Counted from the first letter of the stretch, positions 45,072 through 57,865 are shown. The stretch: DNA of 64,000 bases from Hygrocybe punicea (GCA_963556145.1 OY744469.1:2604001-2668000), one strand, 5' to 3'. Translations and numbers: made by a program. Notes: generated from the letters alone by a model not told the origin.

Positions 45072-46293
45072 CTAAAGCTATTGCCCGCGCCATTGCCCGC
45101 TCGTCGCCCACCCATTGCCCACCCATCTCCCAATCTTACCTCACGAGCCCAGCTCCAACGTCAATTGACATGGTGGTGGGGTTCGTGAGGTGATGACAGA
45201 GGTAGGGGAGAGGCAGGTGGGGGAGATGGCGGGGGCGACAAGGGTGTACGGGGGCACGACAGAATGAGAGCGGGGAGATGGCGGGGGCACGATAGGATGG
45301 GAGGGTGATGAGCGTGGGTGATGAGGGTGTGGGAGATGGCGGGGGCACGATAGGATGGGAGGGCGACGAGGGTGTAGGTGATGAGGTGTGGGAGATGGCG
45401 TGGGCATGGCACGATGGGATGGGAGGAGATGGCGTGGGGGACGAGGGAGTGGGAGGGTGAGGAGATGGCGTGGGCGTGGGCGACAAGGGTGTGGCGTGGG
45501 CGACGAGGGTGTGGATGACGAGGGTGTGGGAGATGGCGTGGGGTGTGGGCGAGGGAGGTGATGGCGGAGGTGGCTTGGCGGGAGATGGCGTTGGCGATGA
45601 GGGTGAGGGAGATGGCGTGGACATGGGTGAGGGAGATGGCGGGGGCACGATGGGAGGACGACGAGAGGGTGTGGGAGATTGCGTGGTGATGGGATGGGAT
45701 GGTGGGGAGATGGCGTGCCAGGCGTGGGTGTGGACGAGGGAGACGGCGCGGGCGGCATGGCCATGGGGGATCCAATTTTGGATGGGTTAGATGTGGGCGA
45801 CGAGAGCGTGGGTGACGAGAGTGTGGCGATGAGAGCGTCGCGTGTGCGACGAGGGTGCGGCGTGGGCGACAAGGGTGTGGGAGATGGCGAGTGTGAGGAG
45901 AGATGGCGACGACGACGAGGGAGATGGGAGATGGCGTGGGTGTGGACGAGGAAGATGATGGGGAGGGCAGAGGTGTGGGCGACGGCTTGGCAGGAAATCG
46001 AGGGTGGGAAATGGCGGCGAGGGCGAGGGAGATGGCGTGGGGTGTGGGAGATCGTCATACTTGGGCAGGGGAGATGCCGGGGATGGGATGAGCGGGAGCG
46101 GGAGAGATGGCGAGATGGCGTCACGGTGGGTGTGAGGTCGAAAAAAAAATTGATTGGTTTTGTCGACGTCGGAGCTGGGTTCAGGTCATGATTGGGAGGT
46201 GGGCGACGGGTGGGCGATGGCTGGGCGATGGGTGGACGACGGGTGGGCGATGGGTGGACGATGGCTGGGCAATTGCGCGGGCAATAGCTTTAG
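45072..46293. mobile_element. TIR element filled with a G-rich minisatellite (1.2 kb)
   Basis: Inverted ends CTAAAGCTATTGCCCGCGC at 45072 and 46293; the similarity continues inward for about 90-120 bp through arrays of CGCCCACCCAT units to CCCAGCTCC. The centre (45190-46130) is built of GTGGGAGATGGCG and GACGAGGGTGTGG units. Copy 2 of the surrounding repeat lacks it, so it is an insertion; no clear TSD. The plus strand G-runs could form quadruplexes. A 327-codon minus frame here is a by-product of the repeat. Confidence 0.7.
45139..45190. repeat. 52-bp palindromic module (d)
   Basis: CCTCACGAG ... ACGTCAATTGACAT ... TTCGTGAGG, symmetric about 45164/45165, at the inner edge of the left TIR. 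Confidence 0.75.
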
Positions 46294-47400
46294 TTCTGAT
46301 TGAAATTTGGAATGTTGATAACCCACCTGTGACTCCCGACTCTTCCCACGTCTTAGAGGTGGTGACACACCCTATTACCCCTTCTAATTAGAGGTATATT
46401 TTCTGCCGTAGGGCCTCCTTCAATAAACCTGCAATAGCTAAGGGTACTGTAGTTACTAATGTCCTATATACGGTAATAACCCATTCCGGAACGTCAGGAA
46501 CAAGGGCGCTGATGGGCTCGGACTTTCCCGTCACCGTTGCTATGGGCCCGCTAATCACTACCGAGTCACGCGCGCTCGTCGTCGTCGACAGCGAGCACGA
46601 TTTATTTACAATCTCGCCGTCTTTTCAAGCGGTTTTTTTGACATATCATAGATATATTGTTTTACATACTGTATATAGACTAATATACATGAAAATATGC
46701 GAAATAAAAGACAAATAAAAGAAATAAAAAATGATCATACATGGGGTGCCGCCGCCGAACTGGTGGGTACCCACCTTCGCAGAGGCGTCGCCGTTGGTAT
46801 ACCATCAATGGGGGATGGTGTTGGAGGGTGGGGAGGGGAGCGATGGACGCTGGGGGCGAGGAAGGGCGCTTGGAGTGGGGGGTGGCAATGGGTGGCAAGG
46901 AAGGGGCTGGGAAGGCGAGGTGGATGGGGGAAATAGAGAGGGGATGGATGGGAGAGGGTTCCCGGCCCCGAACGAGAGGCGGGAAGGGGTAAGTACGTGG
47001 GGAAAAAGCAGGAGGGAGGTGGGTACTTACCTACACCCTCGGGGCCCCCCACGGCCCTCCCCATTTTCCACCATGAATAAAGCAAATGGGGATGTCATCT
47101 CAGACATCCCCAGCACCTCCTTCGTCGTTGTTGCCATCCAGATCGGCCCCGTTGTCAAGTCGCGCGAAGATGGCGGCAATGGTGGTGGCAATGGCGATAT
47201 CTGTACAGGACTGACAAGTATTATATTTGGCCTTAGGGAATGTGTGGAACAAATGATATGAAGGTGTTTCATGGAGTGGTAGTGTTTCAAGGAGCCATTG
47301 ATTACTGTATCTGATTCTTAATTCCAAACATATGGGCACGTGATATGAAGCTTAGCTAAGCTACCAAATTTCAATTCTTCATCCACAACCCTGTTCAATC

Positions 47401-50242
47401 ATGTCGGGTGGTGCACGATTGCGGCAAAAGAACGCTGTTGCGGGCCCCAGCAACGTCCCTCAGTTTGATCAGGAAGATGAACACGTTACCGCACTTTATA
47501 ATAACCCTGTGCGTCTCCTTGCTTGCCAGCGCACAGCTTGTTTTGTGCTGAAGTCACGAATAGAAAAAACGTAGTGCGCTGGAACAGGTCCTAAATACCG
47601 GAAGGGCGAGCGCAATTGTAGTCACTGTGTTGACCACATTGGCCTTTGCCCTACGGTTTTATAAAATTAACCACCCAGATCAGGTTGTGTGAGTCGTTAA
47701 ACCTTTACAGCAATCGCACGACTATATTTACCTCTTGATTAGATTTGACGAGGTCCATTTCGGAAAATTTGCCGCGTACTATATTCGACGGGAATATTAT
47801 TTTGATGTTCACCCTCCTTTGGCGAAATTGCTCTTTGGTCTCGCGGGTTGGTTTGTTGGTTTCGATGGTCACTTCAATTTCGAAAACATCGGTGATAGCT
47901 ATACCGCTAACCACGTTCCATATGTGGGGATGCGAGCTCTTCCAGCTATTCTGGGAAGTCTCACGATACCTGTCGTTTTCGGAATAATGAAGGAAAGCGG
48001 ATATTCCACCATAGTCGCTGCATTTTCAGCTGCCCTTGTTCTGTTTGGTGCGTATCTTTTACGATTATTCCATGCCGGCTTACTAACCATTTCAACCAGA
48101 CAATGCTCATGTTACCCAATCGCGGTTGATTCTACTGGATGCAACCTTGATTTTCTTCATGTCATTGACGATATATGCATATATCCGATTCCGAAAACTT
48201 CGCTACTTGTAAGTATTAGGTCCCTTACTACTCTTCTCGCGTTCATGTCGAATGTACAGAGAGTTCACCACCGAATGGTGGACGTGGCTCATTGCGACTG
48301 GAGTGTTCATGGCTTGTACCTGGGGTTCAAAAGTCAACGGAGTCCTCACAGTCATAACTATCGGCATCGCAGTGTTGATTGATCTTTGGGACATTTTGGA
48401 TGTTCGCAAGAATAAAACAATGGTGGAAAGGGTATCATTGTCACGTTGAAATTTTCTGACTTTCTGCGTACTCAGGACCCATTCAACAATCATTTCGCAG
48501 CCAGGACGGTGGGATTGATCCTCGTGCCGTTTGTTGTCTATCTTTCGTTCTTCTATATTCATTTTTCTATCCTTACCCACTCCGGGCCTGGTGACACCTT
48601 CATGAGTCCCGCCTTCCAAGAGACCTTATTGGGTAATGAAATGCTTCTGAATAGTCAAGGTAAGTTCCATATCGTCGAAACTTTTCCCATCGCTGACCAC
48701 CAATCTGGGATAGAGCTCCGGTATTACGATACTGTGACAATCAAACACAAGGATACGAAGGTGTTCCTACACTCCCACGTGGAAAGATATCCCTTAAAAT
48801 ACGACGACGGTCGTATCAGTAGTCAAGGTACAGCCCTGCTTCATCCCTCAGCTCAATGCGTTCTCACTTGCCTTCAGGTCAGCAAGTCACTGGCTATGGC
48901 CACAATGACACGAACAACAATTGGCAAATCATACCCACAAAAGCGCTTCCCGAAACTGGCCGTGGACGTGTCGTCCGCCATGAGGATATTATCCAGCTTC
49001 TCCATGTGAACACCCAGAGCTTCCTGCTAACTCACGATGTCGCGTCGCCACTTACTCCAACCAATCAAGAGTTCACTACGTGGCGCAAGGACGATCACAC
49101 ACGTCACAATGATACCCTCTTCCACGTACAGCTTCTAGACGCCCATGATGGCGAGCAGTGGAAGAGCAAATCAGGTTACTTCAGACTCGTCCATGTCCCA
49201 ACGAAAGTCTCCATGTGGACACATTCTAAGCCACTTCCGGATTGGGCTTTCAAGCAACAGGAGATCAACGGAAACAAGAATCCAACAGAAAAAACTGCCA
49301 CATGGGTTGTCGATGAAATCATCTCTGACGGCAGTACGTTCAACGTTTTCTTGGCATTGGGTTGTGTTTGTGTTTGATTGTGTTCAGCTGGACAGGACTT
49401 GAGAAACCGTACCGGCGACCAGGCTCCGAAAGAGCCTAAATCGGTGAACTTTTTCAAGAAGTTCGCCGAGCTACAGTTGTTAATGCTGCAGCACAATGCC
49501 GGTCTGACGGCTTCGCACCCATACGCCAGTGGTCCTATCAATTGGCCCTTCCTCCTCAGTGGAATCAGCTTCTGGACTGAGAACGACACTCGAAAGCAGA
49601 TCTACCTTATTGGGAACCTTGTCGGTTGGTGGGCATGCGTTGTGGCTCTTTCTGTATTTGTCGGCATTCTTGGGGCAGATCTTTTGGCGAGACGCAGAGG
49701 TGTTGAACCCATCCCTGATCGTAGGCATTCAGATAGTTTGTCTTTTACAAGCTGACAACGTTATCCAGCCGTCCGCAATCGCCTCTGGAACTCGGCTGGA
49801 TTCTTTATGCTTGTATGGGGTGTGCATTACGCCCCTTTCTTCCTGATGAATCGCCAGCTTTTCATCCATCATTATCTCCCCTCTCATCTCGCCTCATCCC
49901 TTATCGCTGGTGCGGTGCTCAATTTCATCTTTTCGGAGAGTATCAACTTCCCAATCTCAATCCGAGGACCAAAAACGCGCCCACGGCCATCGACGTACTC
50001 CGATCTAGGCTTGAAGGGCCCTATTACTGTAGCACTGTTTTCTGTACTATTGGTGGCGATGTTCCTATACATGGCTCCTCTGACATATGGAACTCCAGGG
50101 TGAGCGCTCTTTGATATTAAATTATCTTTATCTTTATATACCTGAACCTTGCAGCTTGGATGGAGAATCTGTTAATAGGCATCGACTACTGTCATCGTGG
50201 ACCTTGCACTTTGCGGCGAAGAAGACCGCCGAAGTTATCTAG
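47401..50242 (+). CDS. PMT4: Protein O-mannosyltransferase, PMT4 subfamily
   Basis: ER membrane GT-C glycosyltransferase that moves mannose from dolichyl-phosphate mannose to Ser/Thr of secretory proteins. Start MSGGARLRQKN at 47401; several short introns (for example 47510-47568 and 47690-47741). Domains in order: FDEVHFGKFAAYYIRREYYFDVHPPLAKLL (split here for length: DE catalytic pair, then HPPLAK), transmembrane segments, DNAHVTQSRLILLD, SGPGDTFMSPAFQ, then the luminal MIR repeats (FLHSHVERYPLKY, GQQVTGYGH, LLTHDVASPL) and a C-terminal membrane region ending AAKKTAEVI at 50242. The GPGDxFMSPAFQ and DNxHVTxxRLILLDA motifs favour PMT4 over PMT1/PMT2. PMT4 usually acts as a homodimer on membrane-anchored proteins. 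Frames look intact. It lies immediately downstream of repeat copy 1. Confidence 0.92.
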
Positions 50243-50429
50243 TATGGTTGGGCAGTTGTGTGATAATACTGGAACAATTTACATACGTTTCTTCCCTCGC
50301 CAAAAATAAAATTTAAGTAGTGGAACCTGTATTATATTATAATAACTTGAAGTCACGCCTTCACGCGAGTCAGTGCTTCAGACTCGACCAACTTTGAGCT
50401 TTTTGGCTCCTGGCGCCAGAACCCTGCTA

Positions 50430-53048
50430 TGTTCAACTCCCCTCGGCCAGCACAACGCTACGTAGCGGCCTCGAACAGTGGTTTTGGAGGCAGTTTCGTG
50501 GATGAAAATCCACTTGCTGCCTCAGCATATGATGGCCTCGATCCTTGGAGTGCGGCTCCCAGCCCATCACCGCCACCAGTACACGCGGCCCCTTCAGTGT
50601 TCAGCGCCGTCATCGGTAAGCTGGCCTCCATGTAAGAAATGTTGACAATTCGTATCGGTTTGTCTGGTCAGCGGATGCTACAGTTCCTGCCATATACAAC
50701 AAGTCTTTCTCCGCAGTTGACCCCACCAACTCGGGAGAGACGTCTGTCAATGCTCTATCGCGTGTTTTAGGTACTTCTTCTCTTCCGGCTGCTACCATCG
50801 ACAGAGTGAGCATGGTTGACTATCCCGTTTGCTTAGCATGCTGAAAAACTATATCAGATCGTCAACCTGGTCAGTTCTCGACCTCGGGTGTCCAAACTTG
50901 AGTTCTTCGTTGCTCTGGCTCTCGTCGCATTAGTTCAGTCCGGCAAGGGTATGTTCGTCAACTTGAGTGTGTCCTTTGTAGTTCAAGTTCTCCATCCAGA
51001 CGTCAGTATTGAGCAAGTCGCAGCATTGTCATCACAGAATACTCTCCCCGAGCCTCGTCTAGACCTTGACTCTTTGCAGCCTTCAGTTTCTACATTCGCA
51101 GCTCCAACTCCCAGTTACAGACAGAATAGTGGGCCACCCATCCGTTCTCCAGCTCCAGCATACTCTTCCGACGATCCCTGGAGCACTGCTCGTTTCAACG
51201 CTGGAATACCCAGCAGCTCTGGTTTCGAAGGAAGAGGGATCCTGAATGGCGCACCCTCCAGTCTTTCTGGTAGTGGAATGCCGAAAGACTGGTGGAAGAA
51301 GCAAGAGAAAGTCACCATAAACATTCTGGGACCACAAGGTTTTATTCTGAATCGATACATGGTGTACGAGCTAACTACTGAGGTGTGTTTCTTCTTTTGT
51401 CCGGAAACTACCAACATCATTTGTCACTCTAATGCGTTGAACAGAGGGGTGGATCTGTTCCTAGACGATATTCGGAGTTCGTTTTCTTATGGGAGTGTCT
51501 TACGCGGCGATATCCTTTCCGCTTATTTCCCGCACTGCCTCCGAAACGAATAGGGCGTGAGTTGACGCATCTCTGGGTGTTATGCTCGCTGACAGCTATT
51601 ATTACCAAAGCGGATGCGTATTTCTTGGAACAACGAAGGTAGTCTTGATGCCTCATCCGCTCCCCGTCTTTTCTGACAGCTACTGATCATCGAATGACTT
51701 AGGAGAGGACTTGCAAGAGCAATGGGCTTCGTCCTGTATGTTTATCAGTCTGTCATGTTTTGCATTCCTTTATCAAGCGTTTGTTGTAGAAACCATCCTG
51801 TAATCAAGGAAGATGGCTTAATGGCAGTATTTATCGCCGAGCCATCGTTTGAAACTTGGCGGAAACATACTCCGGTGTCTATGGATGAAGAGTCTGCCAG
51901 CAAGCGTGTGGACAGGATTGAGGAAATGAGCATACCTAGCGACTTAGAGGACAAACTTGCGTAGGAATCGGTTTCCTACCCATCGCTCCAGCCACTAATG
52001 GGAATTGAACCAGGATTGTTCGTGGAAAATTAAATCCTCTCATTGAACAATGGCAACGGATCTGCATCTTAGCCGAGCGCGTTATGAAGAGACGAGAAGC
52101 TTCAGCGGTATGGTTCCCTCCAGCATACCGGAGCATCTACTTCCCGACTCACTTCCCATTTACCCTTTATTCGTCTCCTCCGCCGTCGATGACGCCAATT
52201 ACTCCGGCCCAATCTTTATTGTCGGAACCGTCATCGTTTCCTCATGCGGATTTTGGTGCCGCATTTCCCGGTGAACAGGGAGACTTGTCGAGACTAACAA
52301 ACACACTACGAGCTGTAATCGAGGCGAACGAGCATCCATGGCGAGGGGATGATTGTGAATTATCCAATGGCGTGCGGCAAGGCCTGGGTAATGTCGCAGT
52401 GCACGTGCAGAGATATTCCGATCTGTCGGAGCAGCGGGTGTGTCAATACTTGTTTACAGATTGCTTCGGCGTTTAACTGCTGCTACAGACGCGTACATTG
52501 CTGGACACCACCCTTGAGGCTTTGAAGGCGAGTGCGCGAGTGCCTGCAGAATCTACTACTTCGTCTCTTACGTCTTCAACTGCGTTCTTTAGAGCCAACG
52601 AGATCTATACATCGCCATGCGTGACTTGTTTATTCGCCACGACCGGCTTTCGTTCGATCAGGTTGATCGGTTGAAAAAAAGAGTCGAGACCAACTCATTG
52701 AAGCTGGAGGGAATCAAGGCCGTGCAGAAGGATGGATGGCAAGAAGAGGTAGATCGGTTTATTGCCATGATCGAGAAGGATCAAGCAACTATTGCTTCCC
52801 AGCTGAATAGACGAGTGTTCATTCGATCATGGTGGGTGGCGAACAACAATCCTTCCCTCTATTTCTCATGTCTATCTTTGTTTATCAGCCTGTGGCATGA
52901 GCTGCGTGTTGTGTTGCATAATCGCGAGAACGCACTGCTGACGTTGGCGGTGCAGACTTTTGCTCGTGAAGAACAAGATTATGCAGAGAACATCGCGAAC
53001 AATTGGGTGTCACTTGTGGAAGCTGTGGAGAGCATGCCATTCGAGTGA
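50430..53048 (+). CDS. MVP1: Sorting nexin Mvp1 (SNX8 type), EH-like + PX + BAR
   Basis: Start MFNSPRPAQRYV at 50430 (188 bp after PMT4). N-terminal disordered part, then an EH-like helical domain (IYNKSFSAVDPTNSGETSV ... VSKLEFFVALALVALVQSG), a linker, the PX domain (GFILNRYMVYELTTE | RRYSEFVFLWECLTRRYPFR | LPPKRIG) and a C-terminal BAR-like helical region (KLNPLIEQWQRICILAERVMKRREA ... NRENALLTLAVQTFAREEQDYAENIANNWVSLV), stop at 53048. RRYSEF carries the Arg and Tyr that bind PI3P, and LPPK the Lys. About ten introns, all short. In yeast Mvp1 forms endosomal tubules for retrieval of cargo to the Golgi, separate from retromer. Exon borders were checked by eye only; the intron near 52110-52255 is least certain. 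Confidence 0.88.
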
Positions 53049-53229
53049 ACGACGATGGACGTTTAGTTTTTTTGGATAATGATCTCCACAATGTAACGAC
53101 ATTACTCTGTCTATGCCATTTCAGTTGGAACCCGTGATGCTTGTAGTACAACCGTTCATACTAGACTTCGACGCTCCCGAGCTAGTTGCCCATCTCATAC
53201 AATTTCATCCCACAACAATTACACTTTAA

Positions 53230-55647
53230 ATGGATGGTTTTGACGACTTGCTTGCGCCTTCTCGGCGTGCTTTGGAGGCAAACCCATTTGAGGATCCGTT
53301 CGCAAAACGTTCAAACTCACCAGATCCTTGGTCCAGCTTCAATCAGCCGCTCGAGCCTGGATCCTCTGTTACCTATTCTAATGATGCCTACCAGTCAGTT
53401 CGCGAGCAAGGTGGAAGCACTACCCCGACCGAATTCTTCGTCACTGCTGAGCGAGACGAACCTACGGAGACCCTGGGCGGTGACAGATCCGACCCAGATT
53501 TGAGGGCAATCGACGAGGACGACGAACCCCTTGCTATTTCTTCTTCTCATCGGTCTCCGGGTTTCATCCAGAGTATTCCTTCCAAGTTTTCTGAGGTGGA
53601 GACCATTCGGCCAGCAATACCAGAAGGATTAGAACCCTCAATTGCTGCCCTTTCGATACGTGAAACCGTTTCACTACCTCCTCCCGTCAGTTCTACCCAG
53701 CATAATCATGCTTCCACCAGTCCGTCAGTCCTCACTTTTTCATCCACATCTTCATTTGCGTCGCCGTCATCACCGCTAACGACTGCAACTTTTAAACGTT
53801 CATTTGCAAGCCTTGCACTTGGAGGAGAGGCGGTTGGCGGTTGGCAGGGTGCCCAAAGCCCATTATACAACGACGGTCCGCATATTTCGGGACTTAGTGC
53901 AGATGATAGTGATGACGATAAGCCACTCCGAAGACCCGCAGAACCTACGGCGTCTTCTCCCGTCAGTTCAATCTGCATACAATGTAACTATGCCCCATCT
54001 CACTGAGCTTTCAGACAACGACGGGACCTGTTACTTTTCCACGACAAACTGAAACTGGACTTCAACCTACCTTTGTCATCTCCGTTGAAGATCCACAAAA
54101 AGTAGGGGATCCCATCCGTTCTTTTACAATGTATACCGTACACACCCGAGTCAGTATCCTGCCCTCTATTAATTGCCTCTCCTACCCACGTTTTTCTCCT
54201 AGACGACATCACCCCTTTTCCAAAAGTCCACTTTCTCGGTTCTTCGGCGTTACTCTGACTTTCTATGGCTCTACGAGACTCTATCTGTTAATAATCCCGG
54301 TGTTGTCGTGCCACCTGTGCCAGAGAAGAATCCCTTCGGTCGTTTCGACGACAATTTCGTGAGACAGCGTCGATTTGCACTTGAAAAGTGTATACGCAAG
54401 ATTGCAAACCATCCTGTACTAGGCAAAGATGCGGATCTAAAATTGTTTCTCGAGAGCGATTCTTTTGCCTTGGATGTCAGTCGATTGTGTTCCTACTATC
54501 GGTAATTGTTCAATTCGTCATCAGATCAAACACCGGAAAGCGGAAATCGCTCATGAGCGTGGAGGCCTCATGGCATCTCTTGGTCAAACAATTGCTGGGC
54601 CCCGATTTTATGAAACAGATGAGGTACGCCTTTCGTTGTTACACTAAAGCCTTTAGTCGCTGATGATGGGGGTGTAGTGGTTTGACAGGCAGAAGGGGTA
54701 TCTTGATAGTCTGGAGTCCCAACTTCGTGGACTAGTGAAAGCCATCGAACTCGTTGCGAAGCAACGTGCAGGTTCGTTATTTGTGGTGAACGCTGTAAAT
54801 ATATGTCGTACTCACCTCTGCCTTATTTCCAGAGGTTGCGGTTGCTACAGGCGAGTTTTCGCAGACAGTTAGTGATCTATCATCTTCAGATGTGGGGAAG
54901 CAGTTGTCGGTTTCCTTTTCTGGTCTGGCCGATGTCCAGCGAACTGCGCAGGAACTTCATCATACACAATCAGAACAGGATATGGCCACAGTCATGAGTA
55001 CAGGTATAGTATTACTAATTCGAAGCTCGGGGACGCTGATAAGAGTATCGCAGTTGATGAATATGCGAGACTCATCAATTCGGTTCGGGTATGTGAGATT
55101 ATGTGTTTAGAACGACAACGTTCATGTTCAACACTGTTACAAGCTCGCTTTTAGCTCTCGTGTCCGTATATACCACGCGTGGCAGACCGCAGACAGTGAA
55201 GTTCGGCGTGTGAAGCAGACGCACGAGAAAAACCGCTCACAAGGTCGAATACCTCCGGAACGGCTGGGTTTCTCGCTCTCTCAAATTGCGGAGGTAATAC
55301 ATTTTCGTTGTCAGCTCTATGACTATCTTGATAGTTATTCTTTCGTTAGGCTGAACGGCGAGCACTAGAGGCAAAACACGAATTTGACCAAGTGTCGAAG
55401 TTAGTTAAATCCGAGGTTGCCCGATTTGAGCGTGAACGTATCGAAGATTTCAAAGATTCTCTACGACAGTTCTTGGGGGGGATGATTGCGAGACAGAAGC
55501 AAGTGCGTGCTCTCAACCCTCATAACTCGTCCGTCGGTCTTATTCTTGACACAGCTGATCGGTGCATGGGAGAGCTATCAACGGGTGCTGCTGAAAAGAG
55601 TGGACGGGGGTGGACCACAGAGTGTTGCTAGAGCTGGATCACCTTGA
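53230..55647 (+). CDS. VPS5: Vps5/SNX1-type sorting nexin of the retromer complex
   Basis: Start MDGFDDLLAPSRR at 53230. Long acidic, Ser-rich N-terminus (to about residue 250), then PX: FVISVEDPQKVGDPIRSFTM, RRYSDFLWLYETL, VVPPVPEKNPFGRF, FVRQRRFALEKCIRKIANHP, then BAR: a long helical region from TDEWFDRQKGYLDSLE to the end (RIYHAWQTADSEVRRVKQTHEKN; FDQVSKLVKSEVARFERERI; LIGAWESYQRVLLKRV). The last exon splices at 55501/55550 and stops TGA at 55647. Vps5 dimerises with Vps17 and coats endosomal tubules that return Vps10-type receptors to the Golgi. It directly follows MVP1 on the same strand (181 bp between stop and start). About eight introns. No break seen. Confidence 0.92.
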
Positions 55648-55756
55648 TTAGTTGTAATGAAAGAACTAATGCAAAGCTTTATATCATTACTGAATGTGTG
55701 AAGGATATACATGTTTGAGTAATGCGAATGAATATATATATGTCCCGTGGCCTTCT

Positions 55757-57865
55757 TCATTCCCAGTATCTTGGCATTTTGTCCTGCTCGCCTGCGATCT
55801 CTAAGAAATCCGAAGGACGCCCCCGCTTAAGGTTCCTGCGACGGTTGTTGAGCGGCAATCGCTGATAAGCCGACTCCTGTCCTGCAGGCTGGTGATTTGA
55901 GAATGCGTTAGTCCATGTGCGGAAGTCAGGTTTCTGATAACCCTGCATGTTGTACGTTCCAGCCCCACTCGCTTGTTGTTGTTGTTGCTGCTGTTGCTGC
56001 TGCTGTTGCTGTTGCTGGAGACTTGAGGCAGCAGCAAGTGCGGCAGCCACGGTCTGGGCCTGCTGCAGTTGGATCTGCAGCTGTTGGTGCTGGATTTCCG
56101 TTGCGTGTCGGACCTGATTTGGAAGAGTGGGATTTTGGAGCATCACTGAAATTTGGGCAACCTGTGCTTGGAGTTGAGGGATGCTGTTGACCACCATCTG
56201 GGACATATCCATGCTTGCACCAGGCTGCTGATCGGAATAAAAGTCCTGTTCTTGATTAGATGCCTCTTGAGCTGCCAAAGACTTCGAAAGGTTAGATGAA
56301 AGCAGAGTTTGTGACGTCTTCAAGAGACGTACGTGGCCATTTGCCGAAGACACAACATCAGATTTCGCATTATTTTCCTCTTCGCCTTCTTTTTTACTGT
56401 CCTCAACCGCTCCGTCGATGTAGTCGGCAACTTTTGTGCGCATAGGCTTGTCTACGATGAGCTTATCCAAGGAGGGAATCTTCTTTCCACAATTGGGACA
56501 CAGGAAATCTCGCTCAAGTAGGTGAGTTTGAATACACTCCTCGCAATAGTGTGCACCACAACACGGTGTCTTGACGGTGTCACGGAACAGTTTATTGTCT
56601 ATAGGGCAAACCAAAGACATATCCGTTGGCGTGCGCTCACGAATTTCGGCTGCCGTGAGCCCTTTCGGTCGCAAGACTTGCTTTTGCCACGATGCTCTGG
56701 ATAAACGCCACATCAGCCAATGGGTCGCAGTACCATTTGAATCAAAGAAAAGGACGCACAAATCTGGTTGGGCTACAACGTAACCGCCTTCTGGGGTGAC
56801 CATTACACCTTGCCCAAGCTGGTCGCCGTTTGGATTATCAACAGCCTTCAGCATGCTGCGTGGAATACCAGTCGTACGCTTGATGCGAGGCCGGTTGTCA
56901 AATTCACGATCGTTATTTGTTGGACAATCGTGTATCCAATGACCTTGCACGGTTGTCAAAAGGGTTTACTCAAAAGTGATTTGAATGAATCACAGCGAAC
57001 CTTTCTGGCCACAACGGTAGCATACATAATTTGGAGGTAGCGGTCGGTCAGGTTGATGCTGGTGTTGTTGATGAAGCGCATGCGGTTTTCCACCACGAGA
57101 AAATGCGGTGCCACGGGGGTTATTGTAGATGCGCACAGCACTGTTCAATCCGACATAGTCATGAGGAAGGGGGGGAGAACAAATCGCGTTCATGAGACAT
57201 CAATCTACTACATGAGATAAAAAAACCGCGTAAGCGCGACACCGACTGAGTCATCTTTTCTTGAGTTTCCTCCCAGTTTGCGGTTTGAGCCTGAAACATG
57301 GCAGCCATAGCAGCTGCCTCATCAGCATTGCTTGTGGCAGGCTTAATATTAGTCGCAGCCGTTTGCTAAGTAATGTTAGTACGTCACAGGTATTGCGGAT
57401 TCTTGAGAGATTGGACACGTACAACCAGGGGCTTAGTTATGGAAGAAGGTTCCTCCTTTGTATTGAAGCGTTTGGACATTGCACCTTTGTGCCAAGTTGT
57501 ATTGTTGCTGCTGACTGCGATAGGACCACTAGTACCAGCGATATACATCGCAGCTTTACCCTTGCCAGGACGAGATGAGGGAAGACGTCTGACAATGACA
57601 GAAGAAGACCGCGGTATGATTTGAGAATCATCCTTGTATTCTGCACATGAAGTAGACCTGAAAAGACGCCAAAACATTATGAAACCCACTCACCTTGCCC
57701 AGAAGAACTATCGGACACAAATAAATCGAAGTCGTTTGCCTTACCCAGGTTGTTGGCGAGTATGATCTCTTTCTTGAGGTCGAACACAGATATGCCAGTA
57801 CCATCAAAAGTCACCCGGGACTCATCCTTTTGGGATTTGAATTTGTAAAAAACAGATGAAGCCAT
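55757..57865 (-). CDS. MPE1: Mpe1/RBBP6-type subunit of the cleavage and polyadenylation factor
   Basis: Start at 57865 (MASSVFYKFKSQKDESRVTFDG). N-terminal DWNN ubiquitin-like domain (ISVFDLKKEIILANNLGKANDFDLFV ... IIPRSSSVIVRRLP), CCHC zinc knuckle (CYRCGQKGHWIHDCP), then a RING/U-box-like Cys cluster (LVCPIDNKLFRDTVKTPCC / HYCEECIQTHLL / CPNCGKKI). After it a long Gln-rich C-terminus with a CAG/CAA-coded Gln run of 15 codons (about 55974-56018) and the end LEIAGEQDKMPRYWE at 55757. Mpe1 contacts the poly(A) signal and endonuclease within CPF in the nucleus. Five introns are inferred (for example GTTCGC ... GCAAG before the HWIHDCP codons, and GTGCGTCC ... CCAG at about 56731-56795). Convergent with VPS5, 109 bp between stops. 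Confidence 0.93.

Larger units (their letters stand above)
44684..47309 (+). repeat. Long direct repeat, copy 1 (interrupted)
   Basis: Aligns with 58081-60208 in the same orientation: 44684-45055 with 58081-58440, 46325-47205 with 58445-59343, and a last block TTTCAAGGAGCCATTGATTA at 47285/60184. Identity by eye is above 90%. It holds a short minus-strand frame (about 46400-46600; VPEWVITVYRT) also present in copy 2 and a plus-strand frame around 47070-47200 (SFVVVAIQIGPVVKSREDGG). Nature unknown: an unclassified transposon or a segmental duplication. Confidence 0.7.

Noticed and set aside
45136..46124. Overlapping Pro/Ser/His-rich frames of up to 327 codons
   Set aside because: Minisatellite read on the C-rich strand; several frames are open at once and the peptide is a simple repeat.
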